From Streptomyces sp. RFCAC02 (GTDB taxonomy: Bacteria; Actinomycetota; Actinomycetes; Streptomycetales; Streptomycetaceae): a DNA stretch of 64,000 nucleotides. Location: positions 2,521,501 to 2,585,500 of the forward strand of contig NZ_SAUH01000001.1 in assembly GCF_004193175.1 (NCBI RefSeq). Reading direction: 5' to 3'. The notes beneath the pieces were generated by a model. The model searched no databases and had not been told where the DNA came from. It saw only the letters and a program-made list of their open reading frames with translations. A program made the position numbers and the translations under genes. Position 1 is the stretch's first letter; each line of letters opens with the position of its first letter. Below, in pieces: positions 15,905 through 27,494 of the stretch.

Positions 15905-17229
15905 CAGCGGAGGAACCCTTCGTAATTACGCTGGTGGAGCTGGCTCTCGATCTGCCGCACCGTTTCCAGGCCCACACCCACGATGATCAGGATCGAGGTG
16001 CCACCGAAGGGGAAGTCCTGCTGCGCGTCGAACATGACCAGCGCCACCATGGGCACCAGGGCGATGAGCCCCAGGTAGAGCGACCCGGGCCAGGTGATGC
16101 GGTTCAGCACGTAGCTCAGGTATTCGACCGTGGGGCGGCCCGCCCGGATACCCGGGATGAACCCACCATACTTCTTCATGTTTTCCGCCACGTCCTCAGG
16201 GTTGAACGTGATGGCCACGTAGAAGAACGCGAAGAACACGATGAGCAGGAAGTACACCGCGATGTAGAGGGGGTGATCACCCTTCGTGAAGTACCGCTGC
16301 ACCCAGTCGGTCCAACCACCGGAATCCGTGCCGGCGAACTGGACGATGAGCTGGGGGATGTAGAGCAGGGACGAGGAGAAGATGACCGGGATCACACCGG
16401 CCTGGTTCACCTTGAGGGGGATGTAGGTCGAGGTGCCGCCGTACGAGCGACGGCCGATCATCCGCTTGGCGTACTGGACGGGGATGCGGCGCTGGGCCAG
16501 CTCCACGAACACGACAAGGCCCACCATGGCCATGCCGCACAGCGCCACCACGCCGAACTCGATCCAGCCGCCGGCCAGGCTGCCCTGCTGCTTGATCTGC
16601 CACATCGCGGCCGGGAAGCCGGCGGCGATGGAGGCGAACATCAGCATCGACATGCCGTTGCCGATGCCGCGGTCGGTGATCAGCTCACCCATCCACATGA
16701 TCAGCGCGGTCGCGGAGGTCAGGGCGATCACCATGACGATCGTGGTGAAGAGGCCCTCGTCCGGGATGATGTCGCCACCCACGGAGCACGAGGGGAAGAG
16801 GGTGCCACTGCGGGCGGTCGCCACCAGGCCGGTGGCCTGGAGCACCGCGAGCGCCATCGTGAGATAGCGCGTGTATTGTGTGATCTTCGCCTGACCGGCC
16901 TGCCCCTCCTTCTTGAGGGCCTCCAGCCGGGGGATCACGACGACGAGCAGCTGCAGGATGATGCTCGCCGTGATGTACGGCATGATGCCGAGCGCGAAGA
17001 TCGTCAGCTGCAGCAGGGCGCCGCCACTGAACATGTTGACCAGACCGAACAGGCCGGAACCAGCACCGGCGGCATCGGCCTCCTTCACACACTGGTCGAC
17101 GTTCTGGAAGCTGACGCCCGGCACCGGCACATGCTGTCCGAGCCGGAACACCACGACGATGCCAAGGGTGAAGAGCAGCTTCTTACGCAGGTCGGGCGTC
17201 TGGAACGCCCGTGCGAACGCGGTGAGCAC
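15904..17229 (-). CDS. secY: Sec translocon subunit SecY
   Basis: 441 residues, ten predicted transmembrane helices. Recognisable parts are LTAFARAFQTPDLRKKLLFT at the start, SGGALLQLTIFALGIMPYI, the QQGSLAGGW region and a C-terminal QIESQLHQRNYEGFLR. It forms the protein-conducting channel with SecE (encoded at 54417-54716) and SecG. GTG 17229 has an exact GGAGGAG upstream. A 15-bp hairpin lies between rplO and this gene, so it probably has its own promoter. Confidence 0.97.
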   Translation of the reverse strand: MLTAFARAFQTPDLRKKLLFTLGIVVVFRLGQHVPVPGVSFQNVDQCVKEADAAGAGSGLFGLVNMFSGGALLQLTIFALGIMPYITASIILQLLVVVIPRLEALKKEGQAGQAKITQYTRYLTMALAVLQATGLVATARSGTLFPSCSVGGDIIPDEGLFTTIVMVIALTSATALIMWMGELITDRGIGNGMSMLMFASIAAGFPAAMWQIKQQGSLAGGWIEFGVVALCGMAMVGLVVFVELAQRRIPVQYAKRMIGRRSYGGTSTYIPLKVNQAGVIPVIFSSSLLYIPQLIVQFAGTDSGGWTDWVQRYFTKGDHPLYIAVYFLLIVFFAFFYVAITFNPEDVAENMKKYGGFIPGIRAGRPTVEYLSYVLNRITWPGSLYLGLIALVPMVALVMFDAQQDFPFGGTSILIIVGVGLETVRQIESQLHQRNYEGFLR

Positions 17230-17361
17230 GGCTCCTCCTGCGCCCCCCGCGTCGTGCGCGAGAGGTTTCGGTCTTGAAGTCCAACGGGATGAGGCACAAC
17301 TAGCAGTCTTGAGGCGACAACGCACGCCACCTTACCGGCGTAACCGCCGGGCTGGAACGAC

Positions 17362-17399
17362 TGACCGGGGATGCCCTTCTCTCTGGGCATCCCCGGTCA
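17362..17399 (-). terminator. 15-bp hairpin between rplO and secY
   Basis: A perfect 15-bp stem (TGACCGGGGATGCCC with GGGCATCCCCGGTCA) and 8-nt loop, 34 bp past the rplO stop. It can terminate or attenuate transcription and splits the spc cluster from secY-adk-map. Confidence 0.8.
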
Positions 17400-17432
17400 C
17401 TCACGTTCCCTACCGACCGATATCCGGTTTGT

Positions 17433-17918
17433 TCAGGAACGGTCGGTAATGGTCCCGCCCGCGGCGGTGATCTTCTCCTTGGCGGACGCGGAGACGGCGT
17501 CCACCGTCACCGTGAGCGCCACGGAGATCTCACCCGATCCGAGGACCTTCACCAGCTCGTTCTTGCGCACCGCGCCCTTGGCGACCAGGTCCGCGACCGT
17601 CACCTCGCCACCCTCGGGGTAGAGGGCGGCGAGCCGGTCGAGGTTGACGACCTGGAACTGCTTGTGGGCGGGGTTGCGGAAGCCCTTGAGCTTCGGCAGC
17701 CGCTGGATCAGCGGGAGCTGACCGCCCTCGAAGCCCGCCTTGACCTGGTACCGGGCCTTGGTGCCCTTGGTACCGCGGCCCGCGGTCTTGCCCTTGGACG
17801 CCTCACCGCGACCCACACGGATCTTGGCCTTCCTGGCGCCGGGGGCGGGGCTGAGGTTGTGCAGGCCCAGGGGCTCGCTGCGGTCGCCGGCCTGGGTGTC
17901 CTTGGCGAGGTCCGCCAT
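17433..17918 (-). CDS. rplO: 50S ribosomal protein L15
   Basis: 161 residues. The N-terminal basic glycine-rich region ([17 protein letters not shown]) is followed by the globular domain with [19 protein letters not shown]. It binds 23S rRNA late in assembly. Starts 1 nt after the rpmD stop. Confidence 0.98.
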   Translation of the reverse strand: MADLAKDTQAGDRSEPLGLHNLSPAPGARKAKIRVGRGEASKGKTAGRGTKGTKARYQVKAGFEGGQLPLIQRLPKLKGFRNPAHKQFQVVNLDRLAALYPEGGEVTVADLVAKGAVRKNELVKVLGSGEISVALTVTVDAVSASAKEKITAAGGTITDRS

Positions 17919-17919
17919 C

Positions 17920-18102
17920 TCAGTCCACCTCCTCGACCGTCACGAGGTGCCGCACGGTGTTCGCCATGCCGCGGATCTCGGGACGGTCCTCCTTCACCAC
18001 CACGTCGTTGATGCGGCGCAGCCCGAGGGAGCGCAGCGTCTCGCGGTGGTTCTGCTTGCTCCCGATCCGGGACTTCACCTGGGTGATCTTGAGCTGTGCC
18101 AT
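17920..18102 (-). CDS. rpmD: 50S ribosomal protein L30
   Basis: 60 residues: [20 protein letters not shown] start and [10 protein letters not shown] end; the [17 protein letters not shown] motif is diagnostic. The ATG overlaps the rpsE stop (TGATG). Confidence 0.98.
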   Translation of the reverse strand: MAQLKITQVKSRIGSKQNHRETLRSLGLRRINDVVVKEDRPEIRGMANTVRHLVTVEEVD

Positions 18103-18704
18103 CACGCACCCACCCCGGCACGCGCCCGCAGCAGAGCGGCGGGAGCGACGTCCTCCAGCGGCAGGCCGCGGCGGGCCGCGATCTCCTCGGGGCGCTGCAG
18201 GCCCTTCAGAGCGGCCACCGTGGCGTGCACGATGTTGATCGGGTTGGAGGAGCCGAGCGACTTGCTGAGCACGTCGTGGATGCCGGCGCACTCCAGCACG
18301 GCACGCACCGGGCCACCGGCGATCACACCGGTACCGGGCGACGCCGGCTTCAGCAGCACGACACCCGCGGCCTCCTCACCCTGGATCGAGTGGGGGATGG
18401 TGCCCTGGATGCGGGGGACCTTGAAGAAGTGCTTCTTGGCCTCCTCCACACCCTTGGCGATGGCGGCCGGCACCTCCTTGGCCTTGCCGTATCCGACACC
18501 CACGGTGCCGTCACCGTCGCCCACCACGACCAGCGCGGTGAAGCTGAAGCGACGACCACCCTTCACTACCTTGGCGACGCGGTTGATCGCGACGACGCGT
18601 TCGACGTACGCGGTCTTCTCGGCGGCAGCGCCGCCGTCCCGGCCCTTACGGTCCCGCCGCTCGCCGCCACCGGCGCCGCCACCGCGGCGCTGGGGTCCAG
18701 CCAT
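18102..18704 (-). CDS. rpsE: 30S ribosomal protein S5
   Basis: 200 residues. A Gly/Arg-rich N-terminus precedes [20 protein letters not shown] and the [20 protein letters not shown] core. [17 protein letters not shown] is the C-terminal domain. S5 contributes to decoding fidelity. Lies between rplR and rpmD. Confidence 0.98.
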   Translation of the reverse strand: MAGPQRRGGGAGGGERRDRKGRDGGAAAEKTAYVERVVAINRVAKVVKGGRRFSFTALVVVGDGDGTVGVGYGKAKEVPAAIAKGVEEAKKHFFKVPRIQGTIPHSIQGEEAAGVVLLKPASPGTGVIAGGPVRAVLECAGIHDVLSKSLGSSNPINIVHATVAALKGLQRPEEIAARRGLPLEDVAPAALLRARAGVGA

Positions 18705-18741
18705 TGGATTACCTTCCTCAGTTACTCGTAGCGGGACCGGC

Positions 18742-19125
18742 TCAGAACTTGAGCCCCGCCTCGCGGGCGGCGTCGGCCAGCGCGGCGACGCGCCCGGCGT
18801 ACTTGTTGCCGCCGCGGTCGAACACGACGGACTCCACGCCGGCGGCCTTCGCACGCTCGGCGACCAGTGCGCCGACCTGCTTGGCCTTGTCGCTCTTGTC
18901 ACCGGTCACGCCGCGGATGGACGCGTCCAGGGACGAGGCGGACGCCAGGGTGTGGCCGACGGAGTCGTCCACGACCTGCGCGACCATGTGCCGGTTCGAG
19001 CGCGTGACGACCAGGCGCGGACGCTCGGCCGTACCGGAGATCTTCTTCCGGATGCGGATGTGCCGCCGCTTCGTGGCGGTCCGCTTGCGCGCGTCGCCCT
19101 TGGCGATCTTGACACCGTATGCCAT
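18742..19125 (-). CDS. rplR: 50S ribosomal protein L18
   Basis: 127 residues; 5S rRNA-binding protein. Basic N-terminus [20 protein letters not shown], then [20 protein letters not shown] and the C-terminal [20 protein letters not shown]. Starts 5 nt after rplF. Confidence 0.98.
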   Translation of the reverse strand: MAYGVKIAKGDARKRTATKRRHIRIRKKISGTAERPRLVVTRSNRHMVAQVVDDSVGHTLASASSLDASIRGVTGDKSDKAKQVGALVAERAKAAGVESVVFDRGGNKYAGRVAALADAAREAGLKF

Positions 19126-19130
19126 GGCTA

Positions 19131-19670
19131 CTACCTACCAGCCTTTCCGACCTTGCGGCGGATGACTTCGCCCTCGTACTTGACGCCCTTGGCCTTGTAC
19201 GGGTCGGGCTTGCGCAGCTTGCGGATCTTGGCTGCGACCTCGCCCACCTTCTGCTTGTCGATGCCCTCGACGCTGAAGCGCGTCTGGTTCTCGACCGTGA
19301 AGGTGATGCCCTCCGGGGGCTCGACCAGGATGGGGTGGCTGTAGCCGAGGGAGAACTCCAGGTTGGAGCCCTTGGCCTGGACACGGTAGCCGACACCGCT
19401 GATTTCGAGCTTCTTGATGTAACCCTGCGTCACACCGGTGATCATGTTGTTGACCAGGGTGCGGGACAGGCCGTGCAGGGCACGGTTGCGGTTCTCGTCG
19501 TTGGGACGGGACACCAGGATGGTGCCGTCCTCCGTGCGGGACACCTCGATGGGGGCGGCGACGGTGTGGCTCAGGGAACCCTTCGGCCCCTTCACGGCCA
19601 CCGTGCGGCCATCGATGGTGACCTCCACACCGGCGGGAACCGGAATGGGCTGCTTGCCGATGCGCGACAT
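19131..19670 (-). CDS. rplF: 50S ribosomal protein L6
   Basis: 179 residues: [19 protein letters not shown] start, two L6 repeats, and the conserved C-terminal [20 protein letters not shown] motif near the GTPase-associated centre. Follows rpsH by 23 bp. Confidence 0.98.
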   Translation of the reverse strand: MSRIGKQPIPVPAGVEVTIDGRTVAVKGPKGSLSHTVAAPIEVSRTEDGTILVSRPNDENRNRALHGLSRTLVNNMITGVTQGYIKKLEISGVGYRVQAKGSNLEFSLGYSHPILVEPPEGITFTVENQTRFSVEGIDKQKVGEVAAKIRKLRKPDPYKAKGVKYEGEVIRRKVGKAGR

Positions 19671-19693
19671 GGCTCTTCCTCCGTTCCCTTCCG

Positions 19694-20092
19694 TTACCAG
19701 ACGTAGGCGAGGACTTCCCCACCCACGCCCTTCTTCTGCGCCTGCTTGTCGGTCAGCAGGCCGTGCGATGTCGAGATGATCGCGACGCCCAGGCCGCCGA
19801 GGACCTTCGGCAGGCTGGTGGACTTCGCGTAGACCCGCAGGCCCGGCTTCGAGATCCGCTTGATGCCGGCGATGGAACGCTCGCGGTTCGGGCCGTACTT
19901 CAGCTCGAGGACCAGGGCGCGCCCCACCTGGGCGTCCTCGGTCTTCCAGCCGGTGATGTAGCCCTCCTGCTGGAGGATCTCCGCGATGTGCGTCTTGATC
20001 TTGCTGTGCGGCATCACGACGGAGTCGTGGTACGCCGAGTTCGCGTTGCGCAGACGGGTGAGCATGTCCGCGATCGGGTCGGTCATGGTCAT
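19694..20092 (-). CDS. rpsH: 30S ribosomal protein S8
   Basis: 132 residues: [18 protein letters not shown] start and the C-terminal [20 protein letters not shown] signature. In enteric bacteria S8 is the spc operon repressor; whether that holds here is unknown. Lies 66 bp from rpsN. Confidence 0.98.
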   Translation of the reverse strand: MTMTDPIADMLTRLRNANSAYHDSVVMPHSKIKTHIAEILQQEGYITGWKTEDAQVGRALVLELKYGPNRERSIAGIKRISKPGLRVYAKSTSLPKVLGGLGVAIISTSHGLLTDKQAQKKGVGGEVLAYVW

Positions 20093-20158
20093 GAAACGGC
20101 CTTGGGCCTCTCTCGCCGGGGTTTCCCCGCTTCCGGGGGACCTACGGCGTAGTCGGTG

Positions 20159-20344
20159 TTACCAGGAGCTCTTCGTGACGCCCGGCAGCTCGCCGCGGTG
20201 CGCCATCTCTCGGAGGCAGACCCGGCACAGACCGAACTTGCGGTACACGGAGTGCGGACGTCCGCAGCGCTGGCAGCGGGTGTACCCGCGCACCGAGAAC
20301 TTCGGCTTGCGGCCGGCCTTGGCGATCAGGGCCTTCTTCGCCAT
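20159..20344 (-). CDS. rpsZ: 30S ribosomal protein S14, short zinc type
   Basis: 61 residues with two Cys pairs (CQRCGRP and CRVCLRE), the zinc-binding type Z S14. Streptomyces usually also carry a longer zinc-free S14 elsewhere under Zur control. Starts 3 nt after rplE. Confidence 0.97.
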   Translation of the reverse strand: MAKKALIAKAGRKPKFSVRGYTRCQRCGRPHSVYRKFGLCRVCLREMAHRGELPGVTKSSW

Positions 20345-20347
20345 CGG

Positions 20348-20914
20348 TCACGCCTCCTTGAACGGGAAACCGAGGAGACGCAGCAGGGTACGGCCTTCCT
20401 CGTCGGTGTTCGCCGTGGTGACGACGGTGATGTCCATGCCGCGCACCCGGTCGATCTGGTCGGGGTCGATCTCGTGGAACATGACCTGCTCCGTGAGACC
20501 GAAGGTGTAGTTGCCCCGGCCGTCGAACTGCTTCGGCGACAGGCCGCGGAAGTCACGGATGCGCGGGAGCGCCAGCGACAGCAGCCGGTCCAGGAACTCC
20601 CACATCCGGTCGCCCCGCAGCGTCACATGGGCGCCGATGGGCTGGCCCTCGCGCAGCTTGAACTGCGCGATGGACTTGCGGGCCTTCGTCACGGTCGGCT
20701 TCTGACCGGTGATCGTGGCGAGGTCGCGCACGGCGCCCTCCATGAGCTTGGCGTCGCGCGCGGCGTCGCCCACACCCATGTTGACCACGATCTTGGTCAG
20801 GCCCGGCACCTGCATGATGTTCGGGTAGCTGAACTCGTCACGCAGCTTGCCGATGATCTCTTCGCGGTACCGCGTCTTCAGACGCGGCGCGCTGCTGGTG
20901 GTGGCAGTCGTCAT
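20348..20914 (-). CDS. rplE: 50S ribosomal protein L5
   Basis: 188 residues; binds 5S rRNA with L18 and contacts P-site tRNA. Motifs [20 protein letters not shown] and [20 protein letters not shown] are diagnostic. ATG overlaps the rplX stop (TGATG). Confidence 0.98.
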   Translation of the reverse strand: MTTATTSSAPRLKTRYREEIIGKLRDEFSYPNIMQVPGLTKIVVNMGVGDAARDAKLMEGAVRDLATITGQKPTVTKARKSIAQFKLREGQPIGAHVTLRGDRMWEFLDRLLSLALPRIRDFRGLSPKQFDGRGNYTFGLTEQVMFHEIDPDQIDRVRGMDITVVTTANTDEEGRTLLRLLGFPFKEA

Positions 20915-21237
20915 CAGATGTCCTCACCGGTACGGCGGGCAACGCGGATCTTGTTGCCCTCCTCGTCGAAGCGGTATCCGACCCGGGTGGTGACCTTCTT
21001 GCCGTCCTTCTCCACGACGAGCGCGACATTGCTCACGTGGATGGGAGCCTCGGTCGTGATGATGCCGCCGGTCTTCGAGCCACGGGCCGTCTGTCCGGCC
21101 TTGGTGTGCTTCTTGACCCGGTTGACACCCTCGACCAGGACGCGGTCCTCGCGCGGGTAGGCCACGATGACCTTGCCCTGCTTGCCCTTGTCCTTGCCGG
21201 TGATGACCTGGACCAGGTCGCCCTTCTTGATCTTCAT
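20914..21237 (-). CDS. rplX: 50S ribosomal protein L24
   Basis: 107 residues with an N-terminal KOW motif ([20 protein letters not shown]), then [12 protein letters not shown]. It initiates 23S rRNA folding. Starts 3 nt after rplN. Confidence 0.98.
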   Translation of the reverse strand: MKIKKGDLVQVITGKDKGKQGKVIVAYPREDRVLVEGVNRVKKHTKAGQTARGSKTGGIITTEAPIHVSNVALVVEKDGKKVTTRVGYRFDEEGNKIRVARRTGEDI

Positions 21238-21240
21238 CGG

Positions 21241-21609
21241 TTACAGCACCTCCGGCGCGAGGGAGATGATCTTCATGAACTTCTTCTCGCGCAGTTCCCG
21301 GCCCACGGGGCCGAAGATACGGGTGCCGCGGGGGTCGCCGTCGTTCCGCAGAATGACGGCGGCGTTCTCGTCGAACCGGATGTAGGAACCGTCCGGCCGG
21401 CGGCGCTCCTTGACGGCGCGCACGATGACCGCCTTGACGACGTCACCCTTCTTCACGTTGCCGCCGGGGATCGCGTCCTTGACGGTGGCGACGATGACAT
21501 CGCCGATGCCCGCGTAGCGGCGCCCGGAACCACCGAGAACGCGGATGCAGAGAATCTCCTTCGCACCCGTGTTGTCGGCGACGCGCAGTCGCGACTCCTG
21601 CTGGATCAT
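21241..21609 (-). CDS. rplN: 50S ribosomal protein L14
   Basis: 122 residues: [18 protein letters not shown] start and [20 protein letters not shown] near the C-terminus. It forms part of the subunit interface with L19. Starts 4 nt after rpsQ. Confidence 0.98.
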   Translation of the reverse strand: MIQQESRLRVADNTGAKEILCIRVLGGSGRRYAGIGDVIVATVKDAIPGGNVKKGDVVKAVIVRAVKERRRPDGSYIRFDENAAVILRNDGDPRGTRIFGPVGRELREKKFMKIISLAPEVL

Positions 21610-21613
21610 GTCG

Positions 21614-21895
21614 TTACTTCGCCTTCTCCAGAATCTCTACGACGCGCCAGCGCTTCGTGGCCGACAGCGGCCGCGTCTCCATCAGGAGGACGCGGTCGCC
21701 GACACCCGCGGCGTTCTGCTCGTCGTGCGCCTTGAGCCTGCTGGTGCGGCGGATGATCTTGCCGTACAGGGCGTGCTTCACCCGGTCCTCGACAGCGACG
21801 ACGACGGTCTTGTCCATCTTGTCGCTGACGACCAGACCCTCCCGGGTCTTCCGCCGGCCGCGCTCGGTGGTCTCAGTCACAGTCTTCTCACTCAT
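21614..21895 (-). CDS. rpsQ: 30S ribosomal protein S17
   Basis: 93 residues: an acidic/basic N-terminal tail, then [20 protein letters not shown] and [20 protein letters not shown]. Primary 16S rRNA binder. ATG overlaps the rpmC stop. Confidence 0.98.
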   Translation of the reverse strand: MSEKTVTETTERGRRKTREGLVVSDKMDKTVVVAVEDRVKHALYGKIIRRTSRLKAHDEQNAAGVGDRVLLMETRPLSATKRWRVVEILEKAK

Positions 21896-22146
21896 CAGGC
21901 GTTGTCACCCGCCCCGGCGTCACCGGTGGGAGCCACCGACTCGATGCCGAGCTCGCGCTCCCGCATGAGGGTGTAGATCCGGGCGATGTCCTTGCGCACG
22001 GCGCGGAGCCGGCTGTTGTTCTCCAGCTGACCGGTCGCCGCCTGGAAGCGGAGGCGGAACAGCTCCTCCTTCGCCTCGCGCAGCTTCACGACGAGCTCCT
22101 CGTCGTTCAGCTCGCGCAGATCGGAGACCTTGGTACCGGCAGCCAT
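21895..22146 (-). CDS. rpmC: 50S ribosomal protein L29
   Basis: 83 residues; the core [20 protein letters not shown]...[12 protein letters not shown] is followed by a longer C-terminal tail than in E. coli, common in actinobacteria. ATG 22146 overlaps the rplP stop (TGATG); a GTG one codon upstream is possible. L29 sits near the tunnel exit. Confidence 0.97.
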   Translation of the reverse strand: MAAGTKVSDLRELNDEELVVKLREAKEELFRLRFQAATGQLENNSRLRAVRKDIARIYTLMRERELGIESVAPTGDAGAGDNA

Positions 22147-22565
22147 CACGCCTCACCTGCCTCGCGCCGGACGATCCGGCACTTCATCGGAAGCTTGTGA
22201 GCGGCGCGGGTGAGCGCCTCACGAGCGATCTTCTCGTTGGGGTAGGACAGCTCGAACATCACGCGCCCCGGCTTGACGTTCGCGACCCACCACTCCGGCG
22301 AACCCTTGCCGGAACCCATGCGGGTCTCGGCCGGCTTCTTGGTCAGCGGGCGGTCCGGGTAGATGTTGATCCAGACCTTGCCGCCACGCTTGATGTGCCG
22401 GGTCATCGAGATACGCGCGGCCTCGATCTGCCGGTTGGTCACGTAGGCGGCGGTGACGGCCTGGATGCCGTACTCACCGAACGCGACCTCCGTGCCACCC
22501 TTCGCCTGACCGCTCCGCTTGGGGTGGTGCTGCTTGCGGTACTTGACCTTGCGAGGGATCAGCAT
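22146..22565 (-). CDS. rplP: 50S ribosomal protein L16
   Basis: 139 residues: [19 protein letters not shown] start, [20 protein letters not shown] and [16 protein letters not shown] motifs. It contacts the A-site tRNA elbow. Starts 3 nt after rpsC. Confidence 0.98.
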   Translation of the reverse strand: MLIPRKVKYRKQHHPKRSGQAKGGTEVAFGEYGIQAVTAAYVTNRQIEAARISMTRHIKRGGKVWINIYPDRPLTKKPAETRMGSGKGSPEWWVANVKPGRVMFELSYPNEKIAREALTRAAHKLPMKCRIVRREAGEA

Positions 22566-22568
22566 GCC

Positions 22569-23426
22569 TCAGCTCTCCCCTCCGGCGGAGCCGGTCGACT
22601 GGTTGGTGCCCGCGGCCTCGGCGGCCGGAGCCCCCGCGGTCGCGTCGGCCTTCTGTGCCTCGGCGGCGGGCGCGCCCTGCTGCGGACGGCGGCCACGGCC
22701 ACCGCGCTCGCCACGGCCGCCACGGGCCGGGCGGTCGGCGCCGCCACGGGCGGGACGGTTGCCGGCGCGGGCGGCGGCGTTCTCGGCGCGGACCTCGGCG
22801 ATGTTCTTGACGTCGCCCTTGTAGATCCACACCTTCACGCCGATGCGGCCGAAGGTGGTGCGGGCCTCGAAGAAGCCGTAGTCCACGTTCGCGCGCAGCG
22901 TGTGCAGGGGCACGCGGCCCTCGCGGTAGAACTCGGAGCGGGACATCTCGGCGCCGCCGAGACGACCGCCGCACTGGATCTTGATGCCCTTGGCGCCGGC
23001 CTTGATCGTGCTCTGCATCGACTTGCGCATCGCACGACGGAAGGAGACGCGGGAGGACAGCTGCTCGGCGACCGCCTGGGCGACGAGCTGCGCGTCCAGC
23101 TCGGGGTTCTTGACCTCGAGGATGTTGAACTGGATCTGCTTGCCGGTGAGCTTCTCCAGGTTGCCCCGGAGCCGGTCGGCCTCCGCGCCGCGGCGGCCGA
23201 TGACGATGCCCGGCCGGGCGGTGTGGACGTCGACGCGGACGCGGTCACGGGTGCGCTCGATCTCCACCTTGGAGATGCCCGCGCGCTCCATGCCCTGCGT
23301 CAGCATGCGGCGGATGGCCACGTCTTCCTTGACGTAGTCCTTGTAGAGCTTGTCGGCGTACCAGCGCGACTTGAAGTCGGTCGTGACGCCGAGGCGGAAC
23401 CCGTGCGGGTTGACCTTCTGACCCAT
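22569..23426 (-). CDS. rpsC: 30S ribosomal protein S3 with RGG-rich tail
   Basis: 285 residues. KH domain ([24 protein letters not shown]) and the C-terminal S3 domain ([18 protein letters not shown]) are standard. The last 70 residues are low-complexity: RPARGG repeats, then an Ala-rich acidic end, a lineage-specific extension. S3 lines the mRNA entry channel. ATG overlaps the rplV stop. Confidence 0.97.
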   Translation of the reverse strand: MGQKVNPHGFRLGVTTDFKSRWYADKLYKDYVKEDVAIRRMLTQGMERAGISKVEIERTRDRVRVDVHTARPGIVIGRRGAEADRLRGNLEKLTGKQIQFNILEVKNPELDAQLVAQAVAEQLSSRVSFRRAMRKSMQSTIKAGAKGIKIQCGGRLGGAEMSRSEFYREGRVPLHTLRANVDYGFFEARTTFGRIGVKVWIYKGDVKNIAEVRAENAAARAGNRPARGGADRPARGGRGERGGRGRRPQQGAPAAEAQKADATAGAPAAEAAGTNQSTGSAGGES

Positions 23427-23773
23427 TACCGGGTTCCCTCCTTGCTGCCCACGACCACGGTGATGTGGCTGGTGCGCTTGCGAATCCGGTAGGCACGGCC
23501 CTGGGCGCGCGGCCGGAACCGCTTCAGGGTCGGACCCTCATCGACGTATGCCTCCTTGACGTAGAGGTCGTCGATGTCGGTGTGGTCGAAGTTGTGTGCG
23601 GCGTTCGCGATGGCGCTGTCGAGCACCTTGCCCACCGGAACGCTCGCGGCCTGCGGGGCGAACCGCAGGACGGCCTGCGCCTCGGTGGCGCCCTTGCCGC
23701 GGATGAGGTCCACCACACGGCGGGCCTTCATGGGCGTGACGCGGATGTACCGCGCACGAGCCACGGCTTCCAT
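23426..23773 (-). CDS. rplV: 50S ribosomal protein L22
   Basis: 115 residues. ATG 23773 starts [20 protein letters not shown], with GGGACAACC upstream as ribosome site; an earlier in-frame ATG lies in non-conserved sequence. The hairpin part [20 protein letters not shown] reaches into the exit tunnel and is where macrolide-resistance changes occur; it looks wild type. Confidence 0.97.
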   Translation of the reverse strand: MEAVARARYIRVTPMKARRVVDLIRGKGATEAQAVLRFAPQAASVPVGKVLDSAIANAAHNFDHTDIDDLYVKEAYVDEGPTLKRFRPRAQGRAYRIRKRTSHITVVVGSKEGTR

Positions 23774-23825
23774 GGTTGTCCCTTCGGTGTCGGTCGGGGA
23801 GTCGGTCATGATCTGCGCACCCCGC

Positions 23826-24107
23826 TCAGCGACGCCGCGACTTGCGGTCGTCCTTGACGTGACCGCGGAACGTGCGGGTCGGCGCGAACTCGCCGAGCTT
23901 GTGGCCGACCATCGACTCGGTGACGAACACCGGGACGTGCTTACGGCCGTCGTGCACCGCGATCGTGTGGCCCAGCATGGCCGGGACGATCATCGAGCGG
24001 CGGGACCAGGTCTTGATGACGTTCTTGGACCCCGTGTCGTTCTGCGCGTCCACCTTCTTGATCAGGTGGTCGTCGACGAAGGGTCCCTTCTTGAGACTGC
24101 GCGGCAT
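23826..24107 (-). CDS. rpsS: 30S ribosomal protein S19
   Basis: 93 residues: [20 protein letters not shown] start and [15 protein letters not shown] near the end. It binds the 16S head with S13. Follows rplB by 11 bp. Confidence 0.98.
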   Translation of the reverse strand: MPRSLKKGPFVDDHLIKKVDAQNDTGSKNVIKTWSRRSMIVPAMLGHTIAVHDGRKHVPVFVTESMVGHKLGEFAPTRTFRGHVKDDRKSRRR

Positions 24108-24118
24108 CGAACCTGCTC

Positions 24119-24955
<837 letters not shown>

Positions 24956-24994
24956 GTCTTAGTCCTCGTCCGGTATCGGACGGACCGGCTCTCG

Positions 24995-25333
24995 CTAGGA
25001 GAGGACCGGGCCGCCGAAGATGTCGATGCTTTCGCCCTCGGCAAGGGTCACGATGGCGCGCTTGGTGTTGGCGCGCCGACCGAAACCGGTACGGGTGCGC
25101 TTGCGCTTGCCCTGCCGGTTGATCGTGTTGACCCCGACGACCTTGACCGAGAAGACCGCCTGGACGGCCTGCTTGATCTGGGTCTTGTTGGCGCGCGGGT
25201 CGACGATGAACGTGTACTTGTTCTCGTCGAGCAGCGCGTAGCTCTTCTCGGACACGACGGGCTTGATCAGGATGTCGTGCGGTGCGGAGAACTCCTTGCT
25301 GGAGACCTCGGCGGTGCGTGCCTCGTCGCTCAT
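24995..25333 (-). CDS. rplW: 50S ribosomal protein L23
   Basis: 112 residues: [20 protein letters not shown] start of the core and [15 protein letters not shown] motif. It is the docking site for trigger factor and SRP at the tunnel exit. ATG overlaps the rplD stop by 4 nt. Confidence 0.98.
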   Translation of the reverse strand: MSDEARTAEVSSKEFSAPHDILIKPVVSEKSYALLDENKYTFIVDPRANKTQIKQAVQAVFSVKVVGVNTINRQGKRKRTRTGFGRRANTKRAIVTLAEGESIDIFGGPVLS

Positions 25334-26007
25334 CGGGCGTCGCTCCCCTCGGGCGTCTTGTCGAACGCGACCTTGGCGGCCGCGGCCGGGCCGGCCACGA
25401 AGCGGTCGAAGGCGGCCTTGGTGAAGACGACGTCTTCGGAGCCGAGCACGTCGTACGTGTTGAGCTGGCCGGGGTCGATCACGTGGACCCTGGGCAGGTT
25501 GCGCGCCGACAGCCAGGACTCGCGGTCGGAGCGCTCGGCCACCAGCAGCAGCTTGCGGTCCTCGGCGATCTTGCCGAACAGCCCGCGGGCGCCCTTGGTC
25601 GAGATCTCGCCGTCGACGACGCCGCTGACGACGTGCACGCGGTCGTGCTGCGCCCGGTCGGTGAGGGCACCGCGCAGGGCGGCGGCCTTCATCTTCTTCG
25701 GGGTCCGCTGCGTGTAGTCACGCGGCACGGGGCCGTGCACGACGCCACCGCCGGTGAACTGCGGGGCGCGGGTCGAACCCTGGCGGGCGCGGCCGGTGCC
25801 CTTCTGGCGGTACGGCTTCTTGCCACCGCCGCGGACCTCGCCGCGGGTCTTCGCCTTGTGCGTGCCCTGGCGGGCGGCCGCGAGCTGGGCGACGACGACC
25901 TGGTGGATCAGCGGGACGCTGACCTTCGCGTCGAAGATCTCCGCGGGGAGTTCGACGGTGCCGGTCTTCTCGCCCGCCGGGGACAGGATGTCAATGGTCT
26001 TGGTCAT
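25330..26007 (-). CDS. rplD: 50S ribosomal protein L4
   Basis: 225 residues. The tunnel loop [20 protein letters not shown] is conserved, followed by [20 protein letters not shown]. In enteric bacteria L4 represses the S10 operon; here that is not shown. Starts 8 nt after rplC. Confidence 0.98.
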   Translation of the reverse strand: MTKTIDILSPAGEKTGTVELPAEIFDAKVSVPLIHQVVVAQLAAARQGTHKAKTRGEVRGGGKKPYRQKGTGRARQGSTRAPQFTGGGVVHGPVPRDYTQRTPKKMKAAALRGALTDRAQHDRVHVVSGVVDGEISTKGARGLFGKIAEDRKLLLVAERSDRESWLSARNLPRVHVIDPGQLNTYDVLGSEDVVFTKAAFDRFVAGPAAAAKVAFDKTPEGSDAR

Positions 26008-26015
26008 GGCTCAAC

Positions 26016-26660
26016 TCACGCCCCCTTGGCCGCAGTGCGGACCAGGACGAGGCCGCCGTTGGGACCGGGGACGGCGCCCTTGATGAGCAGCAGTCCCTTC
26101 TCCGCGTCAACGGCGTGGACGGTCAGGTTCTGGGTGGTGACGCGCTCGTTGCCCATACGGCCGGCCATGCGCAGGCCCTTGAACACGCGGCCCGGGGTGG
26201 CGCAGCCGCCGATGGAGCCCGGCGAGCGGTGCTTGCGCTGGGTGCCGTGGGAGGCGCCGAGACCGCGGAAGCCGTGGCGCTTCATGACACCGGCGGTGCC
26301 CTTGCCCTTGGTCTTGCCGGTCACGTCGACCTTGACGCCGGAGTCGAACACCTCGGCGGTGATCTCCTGGCCGAGGGTGTACTCGGCGGCGTCGGCGGTC
26401 CGCAGCTCGACCAGGTGGCGGCGCGGGGTGACGTCGGCCTTGGCGAAGTGGCCCTTGAGGGGCTTGTTCACCTTGCGCGGGTCGATCTCGCCGAAGGCGA
26501 TCTGGACGGCCTCGTAGCCGTCGCGGTCGTTGGTGCGCACCTGGGTCACGATGCAGGGGCCGGCCTTGACCACGGTCACCGGGACGACACGGTTGTTCTC
26601 GTCCCAGACCTGGGTCATGCCGAGCTTCTCGCCCAGGACGCCCTTGATCTGCTTGGTCAT
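26016..26660 (-). CDS. rplC: 50S ribosomal protein L3
   Basis: 214 residues: [20 protein letters not shown] start, [20 protein letters not shown] loop near the peptidyl-transferase centre, and [16 protein letters not shown]. Follows rpsJ by 16 bp. Confidence 0.98.
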   Translation of the reverse strand: MTKQIKGVLGEKLGMTQVWDENNRVVPVTVVKAGPCIVTQVRTNDRDGYEAVQIAFGEIDPRKVNKPLKGHFAKADVTPRRHLVELRTADAAEYTLGQEITAEVFDSGVKVDVTGKTKGKGTAGVMKRHGFRGLGASHGTQRKHRSPGSIGGCATPGRVFKGLRMAGRMGNERVTTQNLTVHAVDAEKGLLLIKGAVPGPNGGLVLVRTAAKGA

Positions 26661-26676
26661 CTCTCTTCCGCGCCTC

Positions 26677-26985
26677 TCAGAGCTTGATCTCGATGTCGAC
26701 GCCGGCCGGAAGGTCCAGGCGCATCAGCGAGTCAACGGTCTTGGGGGTGGGGTCGAGGATGTCGATCAGCCGCTTGTGGGTGCGCATCTCGAAGTGCTCG
26801 CGCGAGTCCTTGTACTTGTGCGGCGACTTGATGACGCAGTACACGTTCTTCTCTGTGGGCAGCGGCACCGGGCCCGCGACCGACGCTCCCGTGCGGGTCA
26901 CCGTCTCGACGATCTTCTTCGCCGAGTTGTCGATGACCTCGTGGTCGTAGGCCTTGAGCCGGATGCGGATCTTCTGTCCCGCCAT
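26677..26985 (-). CDS. rpsJ: 30S ribosomal protein S10
   Basis: 102 residues: [19 protein letters not shown] start, [20 protein letters not shown] and [20 protein letters not shown]. It also works as NusE in antitermination with NusB. First gene of the S10 operon, preceded by a long leader. Confidence 0.98.
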   Translation of the reverse strand: MAGQKIRIRLKAYDHEVIDNSAKKIVETVTRTGASVAGPVPLPTEKNVYCVIKSPHKYKDSREHFEMRTHKRLIDILDPTPKTVDSLMRLDLPAGVDIEIKL

Positions 26986-27047
26986 GGCTACTTCGTCGTC
27001 CCTGTCTCTTCTTCACGCTCCGGCACCCGTCGGAACCCCCCTCCGCT

Positions 27048-27072
27048 CCGACCCACGCGGTCGGGCGTGTCG
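27048..27072 (-). promoter_or_regulatory. Leader hairpin shared by S10 and str operons
   Basis: On the minus strand this reads CGACACGCCCGACCGCGTGG then GTCGG, forming a CCGACC/GGTCGG stem. The same 24 nt, with one change, occurs upstream of rpsL at 41426-41449. Location in two ribosomal-protein leaders suggests a regulatory RNA element or common antitermination site. Confidence 0.55.
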
Positions 27073-27282
27073 TACTCGTTCCCGGATTTCACCGCAGGGG
27101 GTTTCCTCCGTGAGGAGTGTGGGGAGAACATCCACCGGGTGCCTGGCCGCAGCCCCGCGCACGCTTCCCGGAAGATCCCGGTATTTCCGCACCTGATCAG
27201 GGGCGACGAATACAGTGGGACTCGCTTCCGGTCCTCCCGGCGGGAGGCGCGCGGCATCGGCTTGCGACCGAGCAACCTGGTC

Positions 27283-27313
27283 AGTGTGCCACATCGTGCG
27301 GCGGCGGGGCCAA
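27283..27313 (-). promoter_or_regulatory. Putative S10 operon promoter
   Basis: TTGGCC (27313-27308), 19-bp spacer, CACACT (27288-27283), followed by GACC. The spacer is slightly long, but the CACACTGACC -10/initiator closely matches rpoB TACACTGACC. Confidence 0.5.
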
Positions 27314-27494
27314 TCGGCCCAAGGATTCCGGCCCCGCGCGCCACCCCGCCGCCGTCCTTCGCGCGGGGCCTGCTATGCGCACTCCCCCGCCGCCTCCCGC
27401 ACCCGCCGCGCGCCGCGCCGGTGTTGGCCGCCCGCGGGCGCCCCGGACCCCCGCCCCACCGCCGTCAACCACCCGGAGTGTGACATCACTCTCA

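Larger units (their letters stand above)
26986..27494 (-). promoter_or_regulatory. S10 operon leader and promoter region
   Basis: About 510 bp with no supportable gene. It holds the proposed promoter (27283-27313), an approximately 290-nt leader with the hairpin shared with rpsL (27048-27072), a 10-bp palindrome CCTGATCAGG (27192-27201) and a CCTCCCG/CGGGAGG hairpin (27233-27247). The part beyond 27320 is GC-rich tail sequence after the symporter gene, with a weak CATCAC/GTGATG hairpin near its stop. Confidence 0.6.
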